From UMGS755 sp045597205 (GTDB lineage: Bacteria; Bacillota; Clostridia; UBA1381; UBA9506): a stretch of DNA of 40,280 nt. Below are positions 32,448 through 40,208 of the stretch, piece by piece. The stretch is taken from contig JAZODT010000075.1 in the NCBI GenBank assembly GCA_045597205.1, forward strand, positions 1 to 40,280. The letters run 5' to 3'. The notes under the pieces were generated by a model. The model saw only the letters and a list, made by a program, of their open reading frames with translations, had not been told where the DNA came from and did not search any database. The position numbers were made by a program, and so were the translations under genes. Position 1 is the stretch's first letter. The number at the start of each line of letters is the position of its first letter.

Positions 32448-33536
32448 ATGGCAAGTAAGTTGGAAGAAGCAAGAAAAATCATAAACGAAGTAGATGTTCA
32501 AATGGCGGCGCTTTTTACCAAGAGAATGAAAGCTGCCGAAATGGTTTTTGATTATAAAAAGGAATATGGGCTGCCAATTTTAGACCAAAAGCGAGAAGAT
32601 GCAGTTGTTGAAAAGAACGCAGCATTGATTCAAGATGAGGTCATTAAAGAATATTATATTGACTATATCAAAAATCTTATGTCAATTTCACGCACGTATC
32701 AATACCGCATGCAAAGGGGTTTAAAGGTTGCCTATAGTGGCGTTGAGGGGGCCTTTGCCCATATTGCGGCGGGAAGAATTTTTCCTGATAGCAACAGAGT
32801 GTCGCACCGTGATTTTAAGGCTGCCTATCATGCTGTTTTAAACGGTGAATGTGATGTGGTCGTTCTTCCTATTGAAAACAGCTATGCCGGTGAAGTGGGG
32901 CAGACGATTGACCTGATATTTTCAGGTAATTTGTTTATAAACGGCATTTATGAACTTGAAATTCATCAAAACTTGCTCGGTCTCCCTAATACAACAGTTG
33001 AGGATATTAAAAAGGTTACAAGCCATCCACAGGCTCTCGGCCAGTGCCATGACTATATTGACTTTCGTGGATTTGATGCAGAAGAGGCCAACAACACCGC
33101 TGTTGCGGCTAAAGTGGTTGCAGAACGCCAGGATACATCCCTTGGCACCATTGCAAGTTTAGAGACAGCTGAGATTTACGGACTTAAGGTTTTAGAAGCA
33201 AACATCAATAAAAGTGGAGAAAACACCACACGTTTTGCGGTTCTTTCAAAAGTAAGGGCAAACGCTTCTTCTCTTTCTAATTCGGTTTTAATGTTTACCG
33301 TTAAAAACGAAGCAGGCTCTCTTGCAAATGCCATCAGCATTATAGGCAAATATGGTTATAATATGACGGCACTTCGAAGCAGACCACTTAAAAAACATTC
33401 ATGGCAATATTATTTCTATGTGGAAATTGACGGCACGACAGAAACAGAAAAAGGCAGCATGATGCTTAAAGAATTAGATGCGGTGTGTGATAAGCTTAAA
33501 GTAGCCGGCTCTTTTGCACCACACGTTGAAATATAA
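32448..33536 (+). CDS. pheA: Bifunctional chorismate mutase / prephenate dehydratase (P-protein)
   Basis: Converts chorismate to prephenate and then to phenylpyruvate, the branch to phenylalanine. The chosen start, the ATG at 32448 behind aaagga, gives 362 residues. The order is AroQ-type chorismate mutase (about 1-85, with VDVQMAALFTKRMKAAE). Then comes the prephenate dehydratase domain (about 95-270: VAYSGVEGAFAH, VVLPIENSYAG, catalytic TRF in ENTTRFAVLS). Then comes a C-terminal ACT domain (GSLANAISIIGKYGYNMTALRSRP) for feedback by Phe. The fused form is commoner in Gram-negative bacteria but also occurs in Clostridia. It heads the Phe T-box operon, a fitting placement. Confidence 0.95.
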   Translation: MASKLEEARKIINEVDVQMAALFTKRMKAAEMVFDYKKEYGLPILDQKREDAVVEKNAALIQDEVIKEYYIDYIKNLMSISRTYQYRMQRGLKVAYSGVEGAFAHIAAGRIFPDSNRVSHRDFKAAYHAVLNGECDVVVLPIENSYAGEVGQTIDLIFSGNLFINGIYELEIHQNLLGLPNTTVEDIKKVTSHPQALGQCHDYIDFRGFDAEEANNTAVAAKVVAERQDTSLGTIASLETAEIYGLKVLEANINKSGENTTRFAVLSKVRANASSLSNSVLMFTVKNEAGSLANAISIIGKYGYNMTALRSRPLKKHSWQYYFYVEIDGTTETEKGSMMLKELDAVCDKLKVAGSFAPHVEI

Positions 33537-33547
33537 AGGTGATGAAT

Positions 33548-34561
33548 ATGAACATCCATATGAATTTAAAAGAAAACAGTTACGACATTGTTGTAGAAAA
33601 TGGTATTCTAGAGCACGCCGGAGACTATTTGAATCTTAACAGACGTGTTCTTGTGGTCACCGATTCAGGCGTTCCTGCAATGTATGCACAGGCCGTTGCA
33701 AAGCAATGCAAAGAACCCATTATCTGCACAGTAGAGACGGGAGAAGGATCAAAAAGCCTTGAGGTGTTTGGCATTCTTCTTCAAAAAATGCTTGCCAATA
33801 ACTTTTCACGAAAGGACTGTGTTGTAGCGGTTGGCGGCGGTGTTGTAGGAGACTTATCCGGTTTTGTTGCCTCTGCCTATATGAGAGGTATTGATTTTTA
33901 TAACATACCCACAACGCTTCTTTCGCAAATTGATTCCTCCATTGGTGGCAAAACCGCAATTAATTTTGGAAATGTTAAAAACATTGTAGGTGCTTTTTAT
34001 CAGCCTAAAAAAGTTTTGATTGATTCAAAGCTTTTAAAAACGCTTCCTAAAAGGCAGATTGCAAACGGACTTGCCGAAGCGGTTAAAATGGCACTTACTT
34101 CGGATCGTCAGCTTTTTGATCTGTTTGAAAGTCATGATATTGAAGAAAATATAGATGAAATTATCATTCGCTCTCTTAATATTAAGAAATCCGTTGTTGA
34201 GCAGGACGAAAAGGAGTCAGGACTTCGAAAAATTCTCAATTTCGGGCATACAATAGGCCACGGTATTGAAAGCAGTGAAAATATGTTAGATTTATATCAC
34301 GGTGAATGTGTCGCTCTTGGACTCATACCCATGTGTGCTGAAAACATAAGACCGAGAGTGATTGAAGTGCTAAAAAAATGCAGTTTATATAATTTGATAG
34401 AATTTGATTGGGATAAGATAACAGAAGCGGCGTTTCACGATAAGAAGGCAGATGGCGAATTTGTCACCGTAACAACGGTGCGGGAGATTGGCAGTTTTGA
34501 GCTTAAAACTATGAAATGCAGTGAAGTAATAGAAATGGCAAGAGCCTGTTTTGAAGGATGA
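33548..34561 (+). CDS. aroB: 3-dehydroquinate synthase
   Basis: NAD-dependent cyclisation of DAHP to 3-dehydroquinate, step two of the shikimate pathway. It shows VETGEGSKSLE, VVAVGGGVVGDLSGFVASAYMRG, and PTTLLSQIDSSIGGKTAIN. The metal ligands are in GLAEAVKMAL (Glu) and in RKILNFGHTIGHGIE and LYHGECVALG (His). Three ATG/GTG codons cluster at the start; 33548 is best spaced from aaaggtg (alternatives 33539 and 33557). It starts 11 bases after pheA, and its stop overlaps the start of aroE-aroK. Length about 337 aa is typical. Confidence 0.96.
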   Translation: MNIHMNLKENSYDIVVENGILEHAGDYLNLNRRVLVVTDSGVPAMYAQAVAKQCKEPIICTVETGEGSKSLEVFGILLQKMLANNFSRKDCVVAVGGGVVGDLSGFVASAYMRGIDFYNIPTTLLSQIDSSIGGKTAINFGNVKNIVGAFYQPKKVLIDSKLLKTLPKRQIANGLAEAVKMALTSDRQLFDLFESHDIEENIDEIIIRSLNIKKSVVEQDEKESGLRKILNFGHTIGHGIESSENMLDLYHGECVALGLIPMCAENIRPRVIEVLKKCSLYNLIEFDWDKITEAAFHDKKADGEFVTVTTVREIGSFELKTMKCSEVIEMARACFEG

Positions 34562-34566
34562 TGTTG

Positions 34567-35814
34567 ATGAAAAAATATGGTTGTATTGGAAAAAAGCTAA
34601 CCCATAGCTTTTCTAAGGAGATTCATGCAAAACTTGCTGATTATGAGTATGAACTCATAGAACTTACTGAGGAAGAAATAAACCCTTTCTTTGAAAAAAA
34701 GGATTTTGAAGCTATTAATGTTACCATTCCGTATAAGCAGACGGTGATACCGCATCTTGATTCTGTAAGTGCTGTGGCAGAAAGAATTGGCGCTGTTAAT
34801 ACAATTGTGAACAAGTATGGAAAACTTTGCGGATTCAATACCGATTACTACGGCATGAAAGCCCTTATTGAAAAAATAGGGATTGATTTACAAGGTAAAA
34901 AAGTTCTTATTCTTGGGACAGGGGGCACCAGCAAGACAGCACGAGTTCTAGCGGAGGATTTAGGCGCTTCCAACATTTTGACAGTCAGCAGAAGTAAAAA
35001 AGAAAACTGCATCACTTATGAAGAGGCAATGAGCCAACACGCTGATGCCAATGTAATTATAAACACAACACCATCAGGGATGTATCCAGATTGTGATTCC
35101 AAGCCGATAGATATTTCTGCTTTTGTAGCGTTAGAGGGTGTTGTGGACGCGGTATATAATCCCCTTTCGACCAATCTTGTCTTAGAGGCAAAGAGAAAAG
35201 GAATGAAAGCGGAGGGCGGTCTTTATATGCTTGTTATGCAGGCAGTGGTTGCAGTAGAAAAGTTCCTGGATATTAAAATATCGAAGGAAACGGCTGACAG
35301 TGTGTTTAAATCCATTCTTGCATCAAAAGAAAACATTGTTTTAACAGGCATGCCCGGAAGCGGAAAGAGTACCGTTGGAAAACTTCTCAAAATTGACGAT
35401 TTTGCGTTTGTGGATACGGATGCTGAAATTGAAAAGCGTGCAGGATGCACCATTAAAGAGCTGATCAGCACGAAAGGAGAGCAGTATTTTCGTGATTTAG
35501 AAGCAGAAGTGATACGAGAGGTTTCTGCCAATAGTTGCTGCATTATATCAACAGGCGGCGGAGCTATACTCAGGGAAGAAAACGTAAATTGTCTTAAACG
35601 GAACGGAAAACTGTTTTTTATTAATGCAGACATCGAAAGGCTTCGTGTAACCAATGACAGACCACTGTCGGACACATACGAAAAGCTCAAAAAGCTTTAC
35701 GCAGAAAGATTGGAGATTTATCAATCTACGGCAGACGTAATTGTACCCGATATGGAAACACCTGATGCGGAGGCAAACTTTATTATTGCAAAGCGAATGG
35801 AATCGATATGCTAA
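34567..35814 (+). CDS. Shikimate dehydrogenase-shikimate kinase fusion (AroE-AroK)
   Basis: Two consecutive-in-pathway enzymes in one chain. Residues of about 1-255 are AroE: HSFSKEIH (substrate loop, Lys where Pro is usual), NVTIPYKQ with the catalytic Lys, GFNTDYYG with Asp, and NADP-binding LGTGGTSKTA. Residues of about 260-415 are AroK: Walker A GMPGSGKST, DTDAEIE, the shikimate-binding EQYFRDLEAEV and STGGGAI, and lid NDRPL. AroE makes shikimate and AroK phosphorylates it, so the fusion is logical. The ATG at 34567 is best spaced from gaagga; 34558 and 34561 are alternatives and overlap aroB. aroA, aroC and aroD/Q are not in the window. Confidence 0.94.
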   Translation: MKKYGCIGKKLTHSFSKEIHAKLADYEYELIELTEEEINPFFEKKDFEAINVTIPYKQTVIPHLDSVSAVAERIGAVNTIVNKYGKLCGFNTDYYGMKALIEKIGIDLQGKKVLILGTGGTSKTARVLAEDLGASNILTVSRSKKENCITYEEAMSQHADANVIINTTPSGMYPDCDSKPIDISAFVALEGVVDAVYNPLSTNLVLEAKRKGMKAEGGLYMLVMQAVVAVEKFLDIKISKETADSVFKSILASKENIVLTGMPGSGKSTVGKLLKIDDFAFVDTDAEIEKRAGCTIKELISTKGEQYFRDLEAEVIREVSANSCCIISTGGGAILREENVNCLKRNGKLFFINADIERLRVTNDRPLSDTYEKLKKLYAERLEIYQSTADVIVPDMETPDAEANFIIAKRMESIC

Positions 35815-35864
35815 AGCTTTTTGTTACAAACGAACCCAATCTGCATAGGATAGGGTTTAGGAAA

Positions 35865-35893
35865 TTGGACTATTACGTCAATAGGATTATACT
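35865..35893 (+). promoter_or_regulatory. Candidate tyrA promoter
   Basis: TTGGAC (35865-35870), 17-bp spacer, TATACT (35888-35893), in the 138-base gap before tyrA. No T-box motif lies between it and the gene. A weak AACCC/GGGTT hairpin precedes it. Confidence 0.55.
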
Positions 35894-35952
35894 TTAATGA
35901 TCTATCTCGGATTTTTAAAGTAAAAAAACAACTAAACAGAGGTAGAAATTAA

Positions 35953-36810
35953 ATGATTGTAGATGTAAGTAAAAAAATATTGATAGTCGGACTTGGGCTT
36001 TTAGGTGGTAGTTATGCAAGAGTGTTGAAGCGATTTGGGTTTCATATCAGTGCGATTACCAAAGAGCAAAGTGCAATCGATTATGCCCTGCGTGAAAAGA
36101 TTATAGACGCGGGTTCTGCAGAAGTGGATAAAGCAATGATTAAAGAAGCAGACCTTGTGATTTTTGCTTTATATCCTCACGTGTTTGTGGAATGGATTGA
36201 GCAAAATCAAAGTCTCTTTAAAAGCGGAGCAATTATAACGGATGTAACCGGTGTTAAAAGAAGCATTGTATATACAATTCAAAAGATTCTTCGACCGGAT
36301 GTTGAGTTCATAGCCGCCCATCCTATGGCAGGAAGAGAGGTTTCGGGTGTTGAAAACAGTACAGATACGATGTTTACCGGTGCAAACTATATTGTTACGC
36401 CTACAGACAAAAACACGCCGGAAGCAATTAGCACATGCCTTGAGCTTGGCAGATTGTTAGGGTTTTCAAATGTCACCACGCTTTCGCCGGAAGAACATGA
36501 CGAGATGATTGGCTTTCTTTCGCAGCTTACCCATTGCATTGCCATTACGCTTATGACCTGCAACGATAAAGAGGACATGGAAAAGTTTACAGGTGACTCA
36601 TTCAGAGACCTGACACGAATTGCCCGTATCAATGATTTAATGTGGAGCGAACTGTTTGTTGCCAATAAAGAGGCTCTCTTAAATCAAATGGATATGTTTA
36701 TGGATAAATTTAAAGAATTAAAAGTAATGCTTGAAGCAGAAGATATTGACGGAATGAGGAAAATGATGCGTCATTCAACACAGCGCAGGGCCTTGTTCGA
36801 TAAAAAATAA
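35953..36810 (+). CDS. tyrA: Prephenate dehydrogenase
   Basis: NAD(P)-dependent oxidation of prephenate to 4-hydroxyphenylpyruvate for tyrosine. The Rossmann motif GLGLLGGSYA (residues 13-22), the AAHPMAGRE segment with the conserved His, and the all-helical C-terminal dimer domain (EEHDEMIGFLSQLTHCIA) are visible. At 285 residues it is the short form without a mutase or ACT domain. SD gaggt. It probably has its own promoter but could also receive readthrough from the Phe operon. Followed 21 bases later by the DAHP synthase gene. Confidence 0.93.
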   Translation: MIVDVSKKILIVGLGLLGGSYARVLKRFGFHISAITKEQSAIDYALREKIIDAGSAEVDKAMIKEADLVIFALYPHVFVEWIEQNQSLFKSGAIITDVTGVKRSIVYTIQKILRPDVEFIAAHPMAGREVSGVENSTDTMFTGANYIVTPTDKNTPEAISTCLELGRLLGFSNVTTLSPEEHDEMIGFLSQLTHCIAITLMTCNDKEDMEKFTGDSFRDLTRIARINDLMWSELFVANKEALLNQMDMFMDKFKELKVMLEAEDIDGMRKMMRHSTQRRALFDKK

Positions 36811-36831
36811 TCATGCTGGAGGGATTTAACA

Positions 36832-37860
36832 ATGAATATGGAATTCAGGCGCAAGTTGCCAATTCCTAAGGAGATAAAGGAACAATATCCAATCACGCCG
36901 GAGCTTGAAGCAATAAAAATAAAACGTGATGAGGAAATAAAGGCTATATTTGAAGGCAGAGACGATAGATTTATTTTGATTATAGGTCCCTGTTCAGCAG
37001 ATAAGGATGATAGCGTTATTGATTACATTTCCCGCTTAAGAGGCGTTCAGGAAAAGGTGGCCGATAAAATACTGATTATTCCGCGAATTTACACGAACAA
37101 ACCGAGGACTACCGGTGACGGCTATAAAGGGATGCTTCATCAGCCCGATCCTAACAAGAAAGAGGATATGTTGAAAGGTGTTGTAGCCATTAGAAACCTA
37201 CACATTAGAGCCATGAAAGAAACAGGGTTTACCTGTTCTGATGAAATGCTCTATCCTGAAAATTACAGATACTTATCCGATATTTTATCCTATGTTACCA
37301 TTGGTGCAAGATCTGTTGAAAATCAAAAGCACCGCCTTACGGCAAGCGGTCTTGATATTCCTGTTGGTATGAAAAACCCAACAGCTGGCGATATTTCTGT
37401 TATGATGAATTCAATTACTGCAGCACAACATTCCCATACATTTATCTACAGAGGATGGGAAGTGGAAAGTCATGGCAACCCCCTTGCACATGCAATCCTG
37501 CGAGGCTATATAAATAAACACGGTCAGTCCATGCCGAATTATCACTACGAAGACCTTATTCATCTTGCAGAAATATATGAAAAATCGGAGTTATCTAATC
37601 CTGCGGTTATTATTGATACTAACCATGCAAACTCAGGCAAACAGTGGATGGAACAACCAAGAATTGCCAAAGAAGTTCTTCACAGTTGTCGTCATTCAAA
37701 TGACGTAAAAAAGATTGTGAAAGGTCTTATGATAGAAAGCTACATTGAAGACGGGGCACAGAAAATAGAAGAATGCATTTATGGTAAATCCATTACTGAT
37801 CCTTGTCTTGGATGGGAAAAGACAGAAAAACTCATCTGCGACCTGGCTGATGTTCTGTAA
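36832..37860 (+). CDS. aroF: DAHP synthase, type I-alpha (AroG/F/H)
   Basis: First step of the shikimate pathway: PEP plus erythrose-4-phosphate to DAHP. The 342-residue protein shows IGPCSADKDD near residue 50, PRIYTNKPRTTGDGYKG, GARSVENQKHR, GMKNPTAGDIS, and DTNHANSGKQW near the C-terminus with metal and substrate ligands. There is no fused chorismate mutase or ACT extension; regulation in this class works through the N-terminal segment. SD ggaggg precedes the ATG. Placing the pathway entry enzyme behind tyrA suggests joint control of flux and branch. Confidence 0.94.
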   Translation: MNMEFRRKLPIPKEIKEQYPITPELEAIKIKRDEEIKAIFEGRDDRFILIIGPCSADKDDSVIDYISRLRGVQEKVADKILIIPRIYTNKPRTTGDGYKGMLHQPDPNKKEDMLKGVVAIRNLHIRAMKETGFTCSDEMLYPENYRYLSDILSYVTIGARSVENQKHRLTASGLDIPVGMKNPTAGDISVMMNSITAAQHSHTFIYRGWEVESHGNPLAHAILRGYINKHGQSMPNYHYEDLIHLAEIYEKSELSNPAVIIDTNHANSGKQWMEQPRIAKEVLHSCRHSNDVKKIVKGLMIESYIEDGAQKIEECIYGKSITDPCLGWEKTEKLICDLADVL

Positions 37861-37875
37861 TAGGAGTGAATACGC

Positions 37876-38580
37876 GTGTTAGGAGTTATAATCAATGTTA
37901 TAACAGTTGTCATAGGTTCGTCTATCGGCTTGCTGTTTAAAAAAAGTATTCCTGAAAAAGTAAGTACCACTGTTATGATTGGCTTAGGGGCGTGTACTCT
38001 GTATATCGGCATTTCAGGAAGCTTGTGCGGTGAAAATGTTCTCATTGTTATTGCATCCGTTGTGTTGGGGGCAATAGCAGGAACACTTTTAAATATTGAC
38101 GGCGCAATCAACAAGCTTGCAAAGAAAGTAGAAACCAGATTTAAAAAAGACGGACAAAAGGTTTCCCTTGCTGAAGGACTTATCACAGCAACCCTTTTGT
38201 TCTGCGTTGGTTCCATGACGGTGACAGGCTCCCTACAGGCAGGCCTTACGGGAGAACATTCCGTTCTCATTACAAAAGCCACCCTTGATTTAGTATCTTC
38301 TATGATGCTTGCATCAAGCCTTGGTGTTGGCGTGCTTTTAGCCTCTGCAACGGTGTTCGTAATACAAGGCGGTCTTGTTATGCTGGCAGGTTTTATATCA
38401 CCCTTTATGAGCACCGGTGCCATCAATGAAATGACTTGTGTTGGCTCGATTTTGATTATCATGATAGGTACAAATTTAATGGGTATTACCCAAATTAAGG
38501 TTGCCGATTTTTTGCCTGCCATGCTCTTTGCACCTATTATCTTTAATATGATTTCGATGCTAATGAATTTAGCTATGTAA
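37876..38580 (+). CDS. DUF554 family membrane protein
   Basis: A 234-residue integral membrane protein of unknown function (YdfK/DUF554). The start is a GTG at 37876, shortly after taggag. It begins LGVIINVITVVIGSSIGLLFKK, typical of the family, and has about seven hydrophobic stretches with GSMTVTGSLQAGLTGEHSVL in the middle. It starts only 15 bases after the aroF stop, so it is probably co-transcribed with the aromatic genes. A transport role is conceivable but is pure inference. Confidence 0.88.
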   Translation: MLGVIINVITVVIGSSIGLLFKKSIPEKVSTTVMIGLGACTLYIGISGSLCGENVLIVIASVVLGAIAGTLLNIDGAINKLAKKVETRFKKDGQKVSLAEGLITATLLFCVGSMTVTGSLQAGLTGEHSVLITKATLDLVSSMMLASSLGVGVLLASATVFVIQGGLVMLAGFISPFMSTGAINEMTCVGSILIIMIGTNLMGITQIKVADFLPAMLFAPIIFNMISMLMNLAM

Positions 38581-38625
38581 GCACTTGTAATCAAATAAGT
38601 ATAAACGTATCCTAAAGGAGTTTTT

Positions 38626-39219
38626 ATGGACAGAGAAAGATTTTGGAAGCAGTTAAACTTTATATTGGAAATAGATAAGGAAAAAGAAATATACAGGCAG
38701 ACCCATTTGAAAGGGTATAGCAGGCAGGAAAACGATGCCGAACATGCCTGGCATATGGCAATCATGATTTATTTGCTGAAAGAATATGCTAACGAAGAGT
38801 TTGATGTGACAAAGGCAATGATCATGGCTCTCATTCACGATATTGTTGAAATTGATGCCGGAGATACGTATGCATATGACGCTGTCAATCTCGAAACACA
38901 AAAAGAAAGAGAAACAAAAGCTGCAAACCGAATTTTTGGCATGCTTCCCGATGAACAGAAAAAAGAAATGATTGCTTTGTTTGAAGAATTTGAATCGGGA
39001 GAAACCCCCGAAGCAAAATTTGCACGTGTTATGGACAACTTTCAGCCATTGCTTTTGAATGATTCTAACAACGGTGAAGACTGGAAAAAGCATAAAATAA
39101 AAAAATCTCAGGTTATAAACCGCCAAAAGAAATCACAACTGGGATCGGAGAAAATTTGGGCATATACAAAAGAGCTTATAGAAAGAAATGTGCAAAAGGG
39201 AAACCTCATCAATGAATAA
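38626..39219 (+). CDS. HD-domain phosphohydrolase (YfbR/HDDC2-like)
   Basis: Probable 5'-deoxynucleotidase or related metal-dependent phosphohydrolase. The 197-residue protein has the HD superfamily signature: NDAEHAWHMA (His near residue 38), ALIHDIVEIDAGD (His-Asp near residues 74-75) and a late RVMDNFQPL with Asp. These supply the metal ligands. SD aaaggag. It lies 45 bases after the DUF554 gene and ahead of a terminator, so it is likely the operon's last gene. Its link with aromatic synthesis is unclear. Confidence 0.88.
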   Translation: MDRERFWKQLNFILEIDKEKEIYRQTHLKGYSRQENDAEHAWHMAIMIYLLKEYANEEFDVTKAMIMALIHDIVEIDAGDTYAYDAVNLETQKERETKAANRIFGMLPDEQKKEMIALFEEFESGETPEAKFARVMDNFQPLLLNDSNNGEDWKKHKIKKSQVINRQKKSQLGSEKIWAYTKELIERNVQKGNLINE

Positions 39220-39230
39220 GTTTATCACCT

Positions 39231-39266
39231 AAGAGCTTTGAGGTAAGAAATCACAGCTCTTTTTTG
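39231..39266 (+). terminator. Terminator after the HD-domain gene
   Basis: Stem aagagct (39231-39237) with agctctt (39255-39261), then a T-run. Confidence 0.7.
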
Positions 39267-39276
39267 TGTCTTTTCG

Positions 39277-39319
39277 TAAAAAATGCACCGCTAAAAGTGT
39301 TTGCCTTTTGGCGGTGCAT
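39277..39319 (-). terminator. Terminator of the YhcH/YjgK gene
   Basis: A 15-bp stem (39305-39319 with 39283-39297, one mismatch) followed on the minus strand by a T-run (39277-39282). Confidence 0.85.
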
Positions 39320-39351
39320 AACATGTGGTGTTTTTATATGTTCTGTTTATA

Positions 39352-39804
39352 TTACAAGCGAACTTTCACAACAATTTTAGTAACCGATTCTGAATGTTTA
39401 TACAATTCACCAGGACGATGCAAATCTTGAGGAAAGAAAATGCCAAAGGTGCCACTGTGGAGCACAATCGGGCTTTTGGCTGCACCGGGATATAGATAGC
39501 GGTCATTGACTTCGTCAAAAGTAGCATCTTCCGGCACGTTGACAATGTTATCCCAGGAAATAATTTCCGTTCCGCTATGGATAAACTGAATATCAATATA
39601 TTTTTTATGTGCTTCCCAGCAGGTTTCATTGGTGGGGACGGTGTTAAATTTTTGTACCATAGCGAATATGTCATCACCGTCTATTTCATAACGTCCTTCA
39701 GCGGGAAGTTCAGCATGCGCTTTTTCTAAAAAAGCAAAAGCTTTGGCAAAACGGGGATGCACATTTGTATAAAAATTGCTATTCTTTAACACATCAACAA
39801 TCAT
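39352..39804 (-). CDS. YhcH/YjgK/YiaL family (DUF386) protein
   Basis: Cupin-like beta-barrel protein; family members act in sugar or sialic-acid metabolism, possibly as anomerases. The start chosen is the ATG at 39804 (MIVDVLKN), because an upstream ATG at 39822 overlaps the aaagga SD. About 150 residues. Family motifs are visible: EAHKKYIDIQF (metal-binding His and Asp), the central WDNIV, FGIFFPQDLHRPG with His, and VTKIVVKVRL at the end. It is monocistronic with its own terminator. Leucine codons return to TTA/TTG use, like the native genes to the left. Confidence 0.9.
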   Translation of the reverse strand: MIVDVLKNSNFYTNVHPRFAKAFAFLEKAHAELPAEGRYEIDGDDIFAMVQKFNTVPTNETCWEAHKKYIDIQFIHSGTEIISWDNIVNVPEDATFDEVNDRYLYPGAAKSPIVLHSGTFGIFFPQDLHRPGELYKHSESVTKIVVKVRL

Positions 39805-39963
39805 GTCTAAACATCCTTTCATAACTTAAAAAATATGCTTTATAAAACAACTAAAGTATAACACAGTTTTTTTAAAAAATCAAGATTTTAATCGGGGTGC
39901 GTGGACATTTTTATAGTAATAAAACCTAAAAAAGTTGCTTTTAAAGGCAGAATGCGGTATAAT

Positions 39964-40150
39964 GATTTCATCGAAGATGAAATCAATGAATTGCCTTACG
40001 GCGTGAATTGAAATCTGCGATTTCATGAATTGAGCCTGCGGCTCATGAATTGCACCTAACGGTGCATAAGGGCAATTCAATTCATGGAGCGTAGCGAGAA
40101 TTCATGGCTTTAGCCAATTCATGACAACGATAGTTGTCGATTCATTTAAA
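39964..40150. repeat. Hairpin-array element (ATGAATTG linker)
   Basis: A chain of short perfect hairpins: GATTTCATC/GATGAAATC (39964-39984), GCC/GGC (39993-40002), GAAATC/GATTTC (40010-40024), GAGCC/GGCTC (40032-40044), GCACC/GGTGC (40052-40065), then GGCT/GCC, and ACAAC/GTTGT. They are joined by ATGAATTG on the left and its complement CAATTCAT on the right. It has the same design as 24691-24937 but a different linker. 39823-39963 before it is AT-rich with no gene seen. 40151-40200 is featureless. Confidence 0.6.
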
Positions 40151-40208
40151 ACATTTGGCATCTAATTCGTTCACTGATTTTAAAGTTTGATATGTAAGGA
40201 ATAAAAAG

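Noticed and set aside
39964..40150. CRISPR array or coding minisatellite
   Set aside because: Same reasons as for 24691-24937; reading frames across it are short and not gene-like.
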